Source: Homarus americanus
Lineage: Eukaryota; Arthropoda; Malacostraca; Decapoda; Nephropidae
Length of the DNA: 64,000 bases
Assembly (NCBI RefSeq): GCF_018991925.1
Contig: NW_024720773.1
Coordinates: 1,864,947 to 1,928,946, forward strand
Reading direction: 5' to 3'
Shown here: piece after piece, positions 36,677 to 46,794 of the stretch
How positions within the stretch are numbered: position 1 is the stretch's first letter
Layout: the number at the start of each line of letters is the position of its first letter
The notes under the pieces: generated by a model
Seen by the model: the letters and a program-made list of their open reading frames with translations, nothing else
Database searches by the model: none
Told to the model about the DNA's origin: nothing
Translations under genes and position numbers: made by a program

Positions 36677-39384
36677 CAGTTAACCCTCATTTTACGCGGT
36701 TAATGTAACCCGCAGGGTCCAGCGTAAAGTGAATAACATAACATATGGGATTAATTGAAATAGAGTCCGGGCCGACCCCCAAACTCCACTTTTTGACGAC
36801 ACACAACTATGTTGTAGTAAAAATTTTATCTTAACTTTATGATGGTATGAAAAAACAAGTAATATAGAAGAGGTTAGGTTAGGAAAAATAAAGGTTAACA
36901 TAGGAAAAATAAAGGTTAGGTTAGAAAAACTAAAAGTTATGTGGAACACTTAAGTTAGTAGAAGAGATGGGTCGCCATACAGGGATGGAGGCTGGTTCCG
37001 AGGCAGAGGGCAGATTACTGGCCCTAAGGTGAATCACCATTACTAGGTGCATCACCATCACTGTCACTTACAGTTGTCAGGGCTTCCCTGACAAATCCCT
37101 CAAAGTCATCTTCACTGTCACTATCACTGGCTTGGGCTGGCTGTGGTGGGTTGCGGGCGAAGAACTCGGTTATGCTTTTTTGACGGCTGGTGTTTATGTT
37201 GTCTTGATACACCGTGATGTACGGCTCCATAGCCTGCACCAGCCGGGTATGGAAGACTTCATAGCGGTCATCGTCATTGTCGCGGGAAAGGAAGGACTTC
37301 ATTTTCTCTGCACACTCCATGGCACCCTTAATATCACTATGACTTAAACTGTGTTCTTCGGAGAATGACGCACCTTCTTCCTCCTCTTCACTGACGTGAT
37401 CTTCTTCCAACATCTCGTCGGCAGTCACTTCAGGATCTCTGATCACCTCCAGGATGTCGTCGTTGGTGGTCTCGGAGAAGCCTGGAACTGTAACAGTCTG
37501 CGCAGCTTCTCTGGCAAGGTCCACTGCTACTGCAACATTCTGAACCTCACCAGTCACAGATTGACTCCTCCTCTCACCTGGTATTCCATGCAACACATGT
37601 CTCCATGCGTGACGAATTGTAGCAATAGACAGCTGATCCCATGACTCCACCAAGAAGTCCACAGCTTTCTTGATGTTAAATACTCTCCAGAATTGTTTGA
37701 ACAGTATTTTTTGCTCTGCCAACTGTTGATCCTCGTCTTCTTCGCTCTTGCTATCGGTGGTGGTGTCACTCATGTTACGCAACTCTTCCCTGGTGTTGGT
37801 GTAGTCGTTCAGGAGTTTGAATTTTTTTGTTGAGAATACAGCTTTTACATTACAGATTAACTCTTGGTCCATGGGCTGTAATATAGACGTAGTGTTGGGA
37901 GGAAGGAAGACCACTTTTACGTTGGGATGACGATCTAACAGTAGGGGCGAGTGTCCTGGTGCGTTGTCCAGCAGCAACAAAATATTGAATGGCACATTCT
38001 GTCGCTCACAGAATTTCTTTACATCGGGAACAAAACAGTCATCAAACCAGGAGAGGGACAGTGTAGAGAACATCCACGCCTTACGTGCGGTCAGCCAGTG
38101 GACATTTAGCTTGGTCATGTCCATGGTTTTGTAGGCGTGCGGCTTGCGTGCTGTGTGGATCACCGATAACTTGAGCTTACAGGTACCGGAGGCATTGGTG
38201 GTAAACAGGACGGTGATGCGTTCCTTCTGCATCTTCCGGCCCCGAATCCTGCTGGCATTCTTTACAACGAAGGACTTGGAAGATAGCTTTTTCCAGAAAA
38301 GACCAGATTCGTCCATGTTAAACACCTGGTCGTCACTGTACTGTCCTTCCTCCATAATCTCACGTAAAAACGGAGGAAATTCCCTAGCCGCAGCACCGTC
38401 AGCACTCGCTTCTTCACCACCAATGTTTATATTGGTGATCTTGTTCCGGATCTTAAACCTCTGTAACCACCCAGAGGAAGCATTAAAGGGTTTGGGCTCT
38501 GTAATTCCCATCTTTTGTGCCACTGCCATGTACAGTTCACGTGCGTAGTCCTTAACAGAGCGCGTGTCGACCGCCATGTTCCGTCGCGCCTGACGCACCA
38601 AGTACCTCACAAGTAATTTTTCTGTCTTGAGAAGCACCTGGTTGTGAAAATACTTGATCATAGAAGCACCTGTAGACTTTGTGATCTTCATGTGCTCCTT
38701 TATCTTGGCTGCATCCTTCTTTATTGTTCGAATCGTAGATTCATTCACACCATGCTGGCGCGCCAAATCAACCTGCCTTGTTCCTTTCTCCAACTCTTGG
38801 ATGATGGTATACTTCACCTCGTAGCTTAAGGAACGTCGTGTCTTCTTTGGCTTAGTGCCGCTGGGTCCAGGTAAGGAAAGGTTTCTCTCTGGGGGTGGTG
38901 GTCCGGCGGAAGCCATTTTACTGAACAATGGATGCACGATTACACGGTGTGGCCTTGAGGGATGAAACTGCCGCGGCTAGGTCAAGCGTCGTCTTTCCTC
39001 CCTCCCTCCCTCCCCAGGGTGGACACGTCATAATACTTTAAGCCAATTACAGCTAGAAGCAGAGGGGGGTAGGGATACATGGCCAATCACAGTAGGATAC
39101 ATCATATGACGTCAGTGATAACGCAACAAAGACACACACTGCGCAACCTTACCGCGCGGCTTGCCCAAGCGGAGGGAGGAGGAGGGAGAAGCGAGGAGCA
39201 CAGGCAGGCAGGCAGGCAGGCGGGCGGGTGGCGGGTGGGGCGAATCTAAAAATAGCGTCGCGCCGGACACTCTCCGCGTAATGGGGTTCACGTACCGCGT
39301 AACGTGAGCACGTTAGGTTCTGGCAAGGCACCGCGTAAACGTGGAAACGCGGAATGTGGGACCGCGTAAAGTGAGGGTTAACTG
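36677..39384 (-). mobile_element. Full-length Tigger-like transposon
   Basis: The termini are CAGTTAACCCTCATTTTACG at 36677 and, at the right end, GTAAAGTGAGGGTTAACTG finishing at 39384. Both are flanked by TA (36675-36676, 39385-39386). It is 2708 bp long, with one uninterrupted transposase gene. It sits in the TACATATAG satellite. A degraded copy lies at 46795-49109, and two non-autonomous derivatives share its ends. Everything needed for mobility appears present, so it may be recently active. Confidence 0.9.
37024..38916 (-). CDS. Tigger/JRK-like DDE transposase, intact
   Basis: 630 codons from ATG at 38916 (MASAGPPPPERNL) to TAG at 37026-37024. An open GTG seven codons upstream is not needed as a start. 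N-terminal CENP-B/psq-type helix-turn-helix at about residues 26-75 (RRSLSYEVKYTII, NESTIRTIKK); second DNA-binding helix-turn-helix at about 100-165 (SSGWLQRFKIRN); RNase H-fold DDE domain at about 195-375, with Asp202 (FNMDESGLFW), Asp317 (LLLDNAPGHS) and Asp350 (LQPMDQELI). The last two are 33 apart, giving the D,D32D spacing typical of pogo/Tigger. A long acidic tail follows (SEEDEDQ, SEEEEEGASFSEE, DSDSEDDFEGF). It should bind the element's TIRs in the nucleus and cut and paste at TA. No stop or frameshift is seen. Confidence 0.93.
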   Translation of the reverse strand: MASAGPPPPERNLSLPGPSGTKPKKTRRSLSYEVKYTIIQELEKGTRQVDLARQHGVNESTIRTIKKDAAKIKEHMKITKSTGASMIKYFHNQVLLKTEKLLVRYLVRQARRNMAVDTRSVKDYARELYMAVAQKMGITEPKPFNASSGWLQRFKIRNKITNINIGGEEASADGAAAREFPPFLREIMEEGQYSDDQVFNMDESGLFWKKLSSKSFVVKNASRIRGRKMQKERITVLFTTNASGTCKLKLSVIHTARKPHAYKTMDMTKLNVHWLTARKAWMFSTLSLSWFDDCFVPDVKKFCERQNVPFNILLLLDNAPGHSPLLLDRHPNVKVVFLPPNTTSILQPMDQELICNVKAVFSTKKFKLLNDYTNTREELRNMSDTTTDSKSEEDEDQQLAEQKILFKQFWRVFNIKKAVDFLVESWDQLSIATIRHAWRHVLHGIPGERRSQSVTGEVQNVAVAVDLAREAAQTVTVPGFSETTNDDILEVIRDPEVTADEMLEEDHVSEEEEEGASFSEEHSLSHSDIKGAMECAEKMKSFLSRDNDDDRYEVFHTRLVQAMEPYITVYQDNINTSRQKSITEFFARNPPQPAQASDSDSEDDFEGFVREALTTVSDSDGDAPSNGDSP

Positions 39385-39474
39385 TAGTACAGTACAGTAA
39401 TATAGTACTGTACATATAGTACAGTACATATGGTACAGTACATACAGTACTGTACATATAGTACAGTACATATA

Positions 39475-39806
39475 CGATAAAACCTCGATTAACCGACCAC
39501 ATATGGGGGGAAGGGGCCGACGGATAATCCAAAAGGTCGGTTAATAGTACATAAAGTCTACGGAAATAAAACATACATTTTCAAAGTACCTATCCCTAAC
39601 CTACCTCATTTAATTCCCTCTATTCATTTTGTTCATTTGCCACTCATATTTCAATAGAATTTGCTTTAAAACATTAACCACTTTAGTAAATAAATATGAA
39701 CCAGCACAGAAACCGTGAATAAAAAATGGAAAAGCCAGAGAACATGTCATCACAAAAATTGTGACCAAGTCCCAGGTTGCTGATCTGACTTTCTGCCTCA
39801 TTTACG
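39475..39806 (-). mobile_element. Truncated CAGTAAAACCTC-family element
   Basis: It begins at its terminus (GATAAAACCTCGATTAACCG, first bases mutated) and runs in reverse relative to 17154-19413 until GCCTCATTTAC, where the CR1-like fragment takes over. It preserves the unoccupied site (TTAATAGTACATAAAGTC) of the insertion seen at 17738. The 63-codon frame 39801-39610 is the family's internal sequence. Confidence 0.65.
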
Positions 39807-40255
39807 CCCTAATCCATTTTAGAATATCTCCTTTAATGCCATGAGCCTCCACTTTTCTTATTAGTCTTTCGTGGGGGATTCTGTCGAAGGCTTTGCTAAA
39901 GTCGAGATATACCACATCATAATTGTGCCCCTCGTCCACTGATTCAAAAACAGATGAATATTATGTTAATGGATTAGTTAGACATGAACACCCGATTGTG
40001 AAGCCATGTTGGGAATCCTTAATCAACTTGTGCTTCTCCAGGTGAATTCAAATAGAGTTTAAAATGATTGCTTCCAGTAATTTGCCTACAATTGATGTTA
40101 GACTGATTGGACGGTAGTTAGAGGATAGTGCTCTATCTCCCTTCTTGAAAATCGGTATTACATTCGCTATCCTCCAGGATTCTGGTAACAACTTTGCTAA
40201 GGGCATACTAAGCTCTTCCTTACATTCCTTTAATACTCTGGCAGAGATAAGAGAT
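39805..40255 (-). pseudogene. CR1-like LINE reverse transcriptase fragment
   Basis: Minus-strand translation in shifting frames gives SWRIANVIPIFKKGD, then SNYRPISLTSIVGKLLEAII (RT motifs 1-2), and VVYLDFSKAFDRIPHERLI (motif A, Asp present near 39905), then GIKGDILKWI. This is the central palm of a CR1/Rex-type non-LTR RT, a different family from the LINE at 26283-27882. It has no long open frame, and both ends are truncated. Confidence 0.75.
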
Positions 40256-40287
40256 AAATAATATTAAGTAACTTTAAGGTGAATTAC

Positions 40288-40410
40288 CTGATTCTGTTGG
40301 GAAGGTAAAGAGAAGGTCCTCGTGGCTGGACGCAAATAGATAAGACTTTTTTCCCAACCGACAACACTCTGTCTTGGCGTCAACGGGGATGTCCAGCACG
40401 CAAACGTCAC
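40288..40410 (-). CDS. Candidate internal exon of an unidentified host gene
   Basis: A 123-bp segment bounded on the minus strand by a strong acceptor (TTTACTTTCTCTGCAG before 40410) and a donor (CAG then GTAATTC at 40287). With the splice phase taken as 2 leading bases and 1 trailing base it encodes 40 residues without a stop: DVCVLDIPVDAKTECC, RLGKKSYLFASSHEDLL, FTFPTES. Composition and polar/hydrophobic patterning look like a globular protein and it is not part of any repeat in the window. One other frame is also open, so coding potential alone is not decisive. I do not recognise the protein. Confidence 0.5.
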
Positions 40411-40526
40411 CTGCAGAGAAAGTAAATATTGAACTAAGCCATTAATTCACCACAGAGGCATAACTCTTCTCAGTGAACTGCAAGAGGCAGCCATTACATA
40501 CAATACTCCAAAAACTATCTTTATCA

Positions 40527-40604
40527 TTGTGGGGTTTTTTATGGGATTAACCAACCAGGGCACAGGTCAATAATCCAAATCAGGGCAAAAAACATAGTAG
40601 TAGT

Positions 40605-40696
<92 letters not shown>

Positions 40697-40740
40697 TTAA
40701 TAATATTTATAATAACAATAACAACAATAATAATAATAAC
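40527..40740 (-). mobile_element. LINE 3' tail with (AGT)n/(TAA)n microsatellite
   Basis: TTTTTTATGGGATTAACCAA and CAGGGCACAGGTCAATAA are the reversed 3' end of the LINE at 26283-27882. They are followed by runs of AGT and TAA triplets (about 40597-40690), which in this family sit just 5' of the tail. Confidence 0.7.
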
Positions 40741-43700
40741 CTACAGCTCATAACAGCAGCAGCAGTAGTACACCCACCATCAGCCCAGACCAGCAGCAGC
40801 AGGTGTACACCCACCTACAGCCCAGAACAGCAGCAGCAGGTGTACACCCACCTACAGCCCACAACAGCAGCAGCAGGTGTACACCCACCATCAGCCCAGA
40901 CCAGCAGCAGCAGGTGTACACCCACCATCAGCCCAGAACAGCAGCAGCAGGTGTACACCCACCTACAGCCCAGAACAGCAGCAGCAGTACACCCACCTAC
41001 AGCCCAGAACAGCAGCAGCAGGTGTACACCCACCCATAGCCCAGAACAGCAGCAGGTGTACACCCACCCAGCCCAGAACAGCAGCAGCAGGTGTACACCC
41101 ACCTACAGCCCAGAACAGCAGCAGCAGGTGTACACCACCATCAGCCCAGAACAGCAGCAGGTGCACCACCTACAGCCCAGAACAGCAGCAGCAGCAGGTG
41201 TACACCCACCTACAGCCCAGAACAGCAGCAGGTGTACACCCACCTACAGCCCAGAACAGCAGCAGCAGGTGTACACCCACCTACAGCCCAGAACAGCAGC
41301 AGCAGGTGTACACCCACCTATAGCCCAGAACAGCAGCAGGTGTACACCCACCTACAGCCCAGAACAGCAGCAGGTGTACACCCACCTATAGCCCACACAG
41401 CAGCAGGTGTACACCACCTACAGCCCAGAACAGCAGCAGGTGTACACCCACCTCACAGCCCAGAACAGCAGGTGTACACCCACCTACCCCAGAACAGCAG
41501 CAGGTACACCACCTACAGCCCACAACAGCAGCAGTGCACCACCCACAGCCCAGAACAGCAGCAGTGTGCACACCCACCTACAGCCCAGAACAGCAGCAGG
41601 TGTACACCCACCTACAGCCCAGAACAGCAGCAGGTGTACACCACCTACAGCCCAGAACAGCAGCAGGTGTACACCCACCTACAGCCCAGAACAGCAGCAG
41701 CAGGTGTACACCCACCTACAGTCCAGAACAACAGCAGCAGGTGTACACCCACCACAGCCAGAACAACAGCAGCATTTGTACACCACCTACAGCCCCAACA
41801 AGCAGCATTTGTACACCCACCTACAGCCCAGAACAGCAGCAGGTGTACACCCACCTACAGCCCAGAACAAAAGCAGCATTTGTACACCCACCTACAGCCC
41901 AGAACAGCAGCAGGTGTACACCCACCCACAGCCCAGAACAGCAGCAGGTGTACACCCACCTACAGCCCAGAACAGCAGCAGGTGCACCCACCACAGCCCA
42001 AGAACAGCAGCAGGTGACACCCACCCACATCCCAGAACAGCAGCAGGTGTACACCACCTACAGTCAGAACAACAGCAGCATTTGTACACCCACCTACAGC
42101 CCAGAACAGCAGCAGGTGTACACCCACCTACAGCCCAGAACAGCAGCAGGTGTACACCCACCTACAGCCCAGAACAGCAGCAGGTGTACACCCACCCACA
42201 GCCCAGAAAGCAGCAGGTACACCCACCTACAGCCCAGAACAGCAGCAGGTGTACACCCACCTACATCCCAGAACAGCAGCAGGTGTACACCCACCTACAG
42301 CCCAGAACAGCAGCAGGTGTACACCCACCTACAGCCCAGAACAGCAGTAGGTGTACACCCACCTACAGCCCAGAACAGCAACAGGTGTACACCCACCTAC
42401 AGACCAGAACAGCAACAGGTGTACACACCCACCTACAGCCCAGAACAGCAGGTGTACACCCACCTACAGCCCAGAATAGCAGCAGGTGTACACCCACCTA
42501 CAGTCCAGAACAGCACAGTGTACACCCACCTACAGTCCAGAACACAGTACACCCACCTACAGCCCAGAACAGCAATAGGTGTACACCCACCTACAGTCCA
42601 GAACAGCAGTAGGTGTACACCCACCTACAGCCCAGAACAGCACAGGTGTACACCCACCTACAGTCCAGAACAGCAGTAGGTGTACACCCACCTACAGCCC
42701 AGAACAGCAATAGGTGTACACCCACCTACAGTCCAGAACAGAAGCAGGTGTACACCAGGGCTGTGGAGTCGGAGTCGAGGAGTCGGAGGAAATTTCGGCT
42801 TGGAGTCGGTAAAATTGTCCAGACTCCGACTCAACTGAAGCTATTCTGTTCCTAAGAACAAATATATGAACTCAGGCATATTCATTGCAGTGATTCCACT
42901 GATCCCACTAATTTTCTTAAATTATTAAAAGAATTTATTTCCATTTTATAAGCATTATTATGAATTTATTGTACACACAGTATAGCACTATAATTTTGGA
43001 CATAGTCTTCTTTACCATTTGAAATTTTGAATTATATCAAATTTTGTTTCTTGTGAAAACTGCACAGAGGCTCAGCTACAAAAACAATTAGCTACAACCT
43101 GTTTGGTGAGATTACAAATTTAATTTAATAACTTAATCATGTAAGGTTTATCCATTTTCCTTAATAAGGTATTCATTTTTAATGTACATAAATATATAAC
43201 TTTACTTTAAAAGGAATTGTAGGATCATCATTTAGATCCACATCAGATTATGAGCTTAAACAAAATTCATATGCTGAGATCGAACTTTAGATACAATGTA
43301 AATGGTGTTTTCTAGTTAATATCTTGAATTCTTAATAAATTTATTTTCTATTGATTGAAACTTGAAAGTCGCCTATCATCTTTTGTAGTTCTTAAATATC
43401 GTCCAGATCATTAATAAAGCTGTAGCAGTATAGCCACGGTGTTTTACTTTTTACCTACGCAGGTTACAACATACAAATTACAATTAGGATGGTAGAAATA
43501 GTTGTTACAAATAGGCCAAGGAGTCGGAGTCGGAAGCATAAAAATTTGAGGAGTCGGAGTCGAAGGTTTTGTCTTCGACTCCACAGCCCTGGTGTACACC
43601 CACCTACAGCCCAGAACAGCAATAGGTGTACACCCACCTACAGTCCAGAACAGAAGCAGGTGTACACCCACCTACAGCCCAGAACAGCATTATGTGTACA

Positions 43701-44361
43701 CCCACCTACAGCCCAGAACAGCAGTAGGTGTACACCCACCTACAGCCCAGAACAGCAGCAGGTGTACACCCACCACAGCCCAGAACAGCAGCACATATAG
43801 AACAGGTGCACCCACCCACAGCCCAGAACAGCAGCAGGTGTACACTCACCTACAGCCCAGAACAGGCAACAGGTGTACACCCACATACAGCCCAGAACAG
43901 CAGCATGTGTACACCCACCTACAGCCCAGAACAGCAGTAGGTGCACACCCACCTGCAGCCCAGAACAGCAGTAGGTGTCACACCCAACTACAGCCCAGAA
44001 GAGCAGTGTACACCCACCTAAAGCCCAGAACAGCAGCAGGTGTACACCTACATACAGCCCAACAGCAGCAACAGGTGTACACCCACCTACAGCCCAGAAC
44101 AGCAGCAGATGTACACCCACCTACAGCCCAGAACAGCAGCACATATAGGAATAGGTGTTCACCCACCTACAGCCCAGAACAGCAGCAGATGTACACCCCA
44201 CGTACAGCCCAGAACAGCAGCAACAGGTGTACACCCAACTACAGCCCAGAACAGCAGCAGGTGTATACCCACTTACAGCCCAGAACAGCAGCATGTGTAC
44301 ACCCACCTACAGGAGCATGTGTACACCCACCTACAGGAGCAGGTGTACACCCACCTACAGT
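40741..44361. repeat. 34-bp minisatellite (CCCACCTACAGCCCAGAACA)
   Basis: Units of 34 bp, or 37 where an extra CAG is present, read GTGTACACCCACCTACAG then CCCAGAACAGCAGCAG. The array is continuous except for the MITE at 42756-43591. The embedded CAG trinucleotides vary in number. Long frames on both strands (QPRTAAGVHPPT, WAVGGCTPAAVLG types) are repeat artefacts. Confidence 0.95.
42756..43591. mobile_element. hAT-type MITE (CAGGGCTGTGGAGTCGG)
   Basis: It starts CAGGGCTGTGGAGTCGGAG and ends CGACTCCACAGCCCTG, perfect 16-bp inverted termini with GGAGTCGGAGTCG-rich subterminal repeats. It is flanked by identical 8-bp duplications GTGTACAC (42748-42755 and 43592-43599), the hAT hallmark. 836 bp, AT-rich, no transposase: non-autonomous. 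It interrupts one unit of the 34-bp minisatellite. Confidence 0.9.
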
Positions 44362-44970
44362 AATAAACGAGATAAAGATCTGACCCAAAAAGAAACTTTC
44401 AAGTTTATGAGAGAATACGCTCTATGCCCTGGATCCATAAACGCTGCCCTGTGGTCGTGCCAGTAAACAGTACTGTACCACCATAAGCTAACACACATAA
44501 CACTGATTTGTGAAAGTACTGAGACCCAGAAAAACAAAATAAGAGGCCAACAGCTCATTCTCGGGAGACAGAATCCAGCCATAGTTGGGGTCACATGCAG
44601 GACTGAGTCCCGGGTTGAGATGAGGACCACTCCCGCAGCTGTGAGCTGGCAGGTCACAGTCTCCACTCTGCTGAGCCTCCCACATGTTACACTTGACTCA
44701 CTGTCAGAGCTATCCATAGGGTGAATACTGTAGTAGGAAGTGTATCTACGTCATGTTTATGTCCGGGTGTCATTCTCTGGTCATAATCTGTCTCTGGTAA
44801 CAACAATGTGTGTTACTGTGTGCCATGTTCCTACAGTTAACTAATAAATAGTTGTTTACAAGGTAACCTCTTAGATCATATTAATGATATAAACTTGTGT
44901 CACAATCCCTCCTCCTATAACTCTCACTATAATGATGCCAATGGTGTCACAGGGACCCATTACAATGGTG
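44362..44970. other. Mostly unassigned, possible first-exon region
   Basis: Single-copy sequence. A minus-strand open frame runs from ATG 44717 (MDSSDSESSVTCGRL) for 120 codons into the minisatellite edge. An alternative frame (44685-44488) is open as well. I see no repeat relationship. See the short exon candidate at 44702-44717. Confidence 0.35.
44702..44717 (-). CDS. Possible short first coding exon (MDSSDS)
   Basis: ATG at 44717 is followed 16 bases later by ACA then GTGAGTCAAG, a near-consensus splice donor. The 16 coding bases leave phase 1. The exon at 40410-40288 needs exactly one base from its predecessor, so the two are phase-compatible (one chance in three). The 4.3-kb intervening sequence would be an intron made mostly of minisatellite. 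Speculative. Confidence 0.2.
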
Positions 44971-45389
44971 CCAACAACAATAACAATAATAACAATGTAA
45001 AGAACATTAATAATAAAAAATAACCACAACATTAGCATTAATAATAATAATAAAGTAAAAACACTAACAATAACAACAATAATCGTAAAAAATTAATAAC
45101 AACAATAACATTAATAATTAAAAATAGAAGAGAAAAAGACAATACTAATCTACACCACGAAGATGCCGGAAAACCGTCTTTTTGAAGTGAGACAGATTGT
45201 ATAAGTATGGAAACACAGAAGAAGGCAGAGCATTCCACAGTTTGGCTGTGTGAGGAAAGAAGGAGGTACTATAACGCTATTCTAGTGTGACCGACATCCA
45301 CACAAAGACGGTGGGCACCGCGGGCAAGACGAGAGTTATGAGCCCACGGCCTTGCTAGCGGTACACAGGATGCCAACCAATAACATACC

Positions 45390-45438
<49 letters not shown>

Positions 45439-45639
45439 GGAGAGGAGAGAGGGAGAGGGAGAGAGAGGGAGAGAGGGAGAGAGAGAGAGAGGGAGAGAGA
45501 GGAGAGAGAGAGGGAGAGAGGGAGAGAGGGAGAGAGGGAGAGAGAGAGGAGGGAGGGAGAGAGAGAGAGGGAGAGGGAGAGAGAGGAGAGAGAGAGAGGA
45601 GAGGGAGGAGAGAGAGAGGAGAGAGGGAGAGAGAGGGAG

Positions 45640-45697
<58 letters not shown>

Positions 45698-46649
45698 ATT
45701 ATCAACTAAAGGAGGAGAGTTAATAAGACGAAATGCTTTTGATTCCACCCTATCTAACAGTTGGACAGAAGAAGAGGCACCCTTAGATATAAGAGCAGTA
45801 CTCCAAGTTAGATGAATGAATCCCTTATAAACTTGGAGAAACTGCTCAAGAGTGAAGTAGCACATCTGTACAGTATTCCCAGCCGAGGCAGCTTTAGCAA
45901 TGTTGAGTATGTGCAGCTTCCATGACATATTAGAGGAAATGGTGAGGCCTAGCATATCGGTTTTAGAATTTGGCAGAATGAATGCGTCCTGTAATGCGAT
46001 TGGTGGGAGATCTTCAATTTTGTAAAGTGTAATTAGTAAATACTGTGTTTTATTACTATTGAATTTAACCAAATTTTTACTACCCCATTCAGAGATGCTG
46101 CAAAGATCTGCATTGATAGATGAAATGATATCGACTCTAGAAACAGATCTAGTTTGAGTTAGGGGGAATATGTGAAGAGTTAAGAGTAGAATCATCATGA
46201 AGAATGGATAGAATTAGTAGTAGTGTGAAGTCAATGATTGATAAAAAGAAGGAAGAGAGTAGGTGAAAGAACAGAACCCTGTGGACACCACTATTGGTAG
46301 AGAAAGAGCGAGAGATCAATCCCTCGACAACAACTGCCATGGATTGGTTCTCAAGGAAGCTAGAAATTAAAAAACAAAGTGGGGGAGAGAAACCATAAGA
46401 GGGAAGTTAGAAAGCAAAGACTTGTGCCATAACCTGTCAAATGCTTTGCAGATGTTGAAGGCCACGAATAAAGTTTCCCCATAATCCCTAAGAGAGGATG
46501 ACCAAAGATGGGTGCAGAGAGTAGATCACCAGTAGATTACCGGCTAAAGCCATACTGGTGATCTGACAAAAAGAAAGGCATTCAAGGTGATGGAGAAAAT
46601 GAGTTTAAGATAGTTTTGAAAATCTTAGAGAAGGATGAAGTTAGGGCAA
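44971..46649 (-). mobile_element. Jockey/CR1-like LINE, copy 2, with GA expansion
   Basis: Homologous to 26283-27882 but more decayed. The minus-strand frame 46198-45269 holds KNLVKFNSNKTQYLLITL, ASSSVQLLDRVESKAF and PLARPWAHNSRLARGAH with a (CT)n tract in between. 46340-46149 keeps VVEGLISRSFSTNSGV. The 5' end is cut at 46649. The 3' end fades into TAA-rich sequence. Confidence 0.8.
45391..45693. repeat. (GA)n-rich expansion inside the LINE
   Basis: About 300 bases of GAGAGA/GGGAGA. In copy 1 the same position holds only about 45 bases (GAGAGAGTGAAGC to GGGAAGAGAGA), so the tract grew within the LINE coding sequence. The predicted Ser-Leu repeat or Arg-Glu repeat proteins are artefacts. Confidence 0.9.
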
Positions 46650-46794
46650 TTTAATTGGAGTTAATAGATCGGGTGCATGTACTGATAAAACGCTGACCGC
46701 CATGTAACTAGGGGAGACAACTGTTGTCGCTTCTCAGCAAATATTTTTTCTATTCAAATTGTCTTCCTGAAGTCAATAAGCTAAAAAGACTTCA
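46650..46794. mobile_element. Fragment of a dispersed repeat
   Basis: AGTTAATAGATCGGGTGCATG, here as AGTTAATAGATC and GGTGCATGTAC, with ACAACTGTTGTCGCTTCTC and GTCAATAAGCTAAAAA, matches 53570-53775 in reverse complement. It lies between the truncated LINE and the truncated Tigger copy. Confidence 0.6.

Noticed and set aside
40803..44383. Pro/Gln/His-rich and Cys/Trp-rich frames of 100-401 codons
   Set aside because: Artefacts of the 34/37-bp minisatellite; phase changes at every 37-bp unit.
45269..46198. 309-codon protein with Ser-Leu repeats
   Set aside because: LINE coding remnant interrupted by a CT microsatellite.
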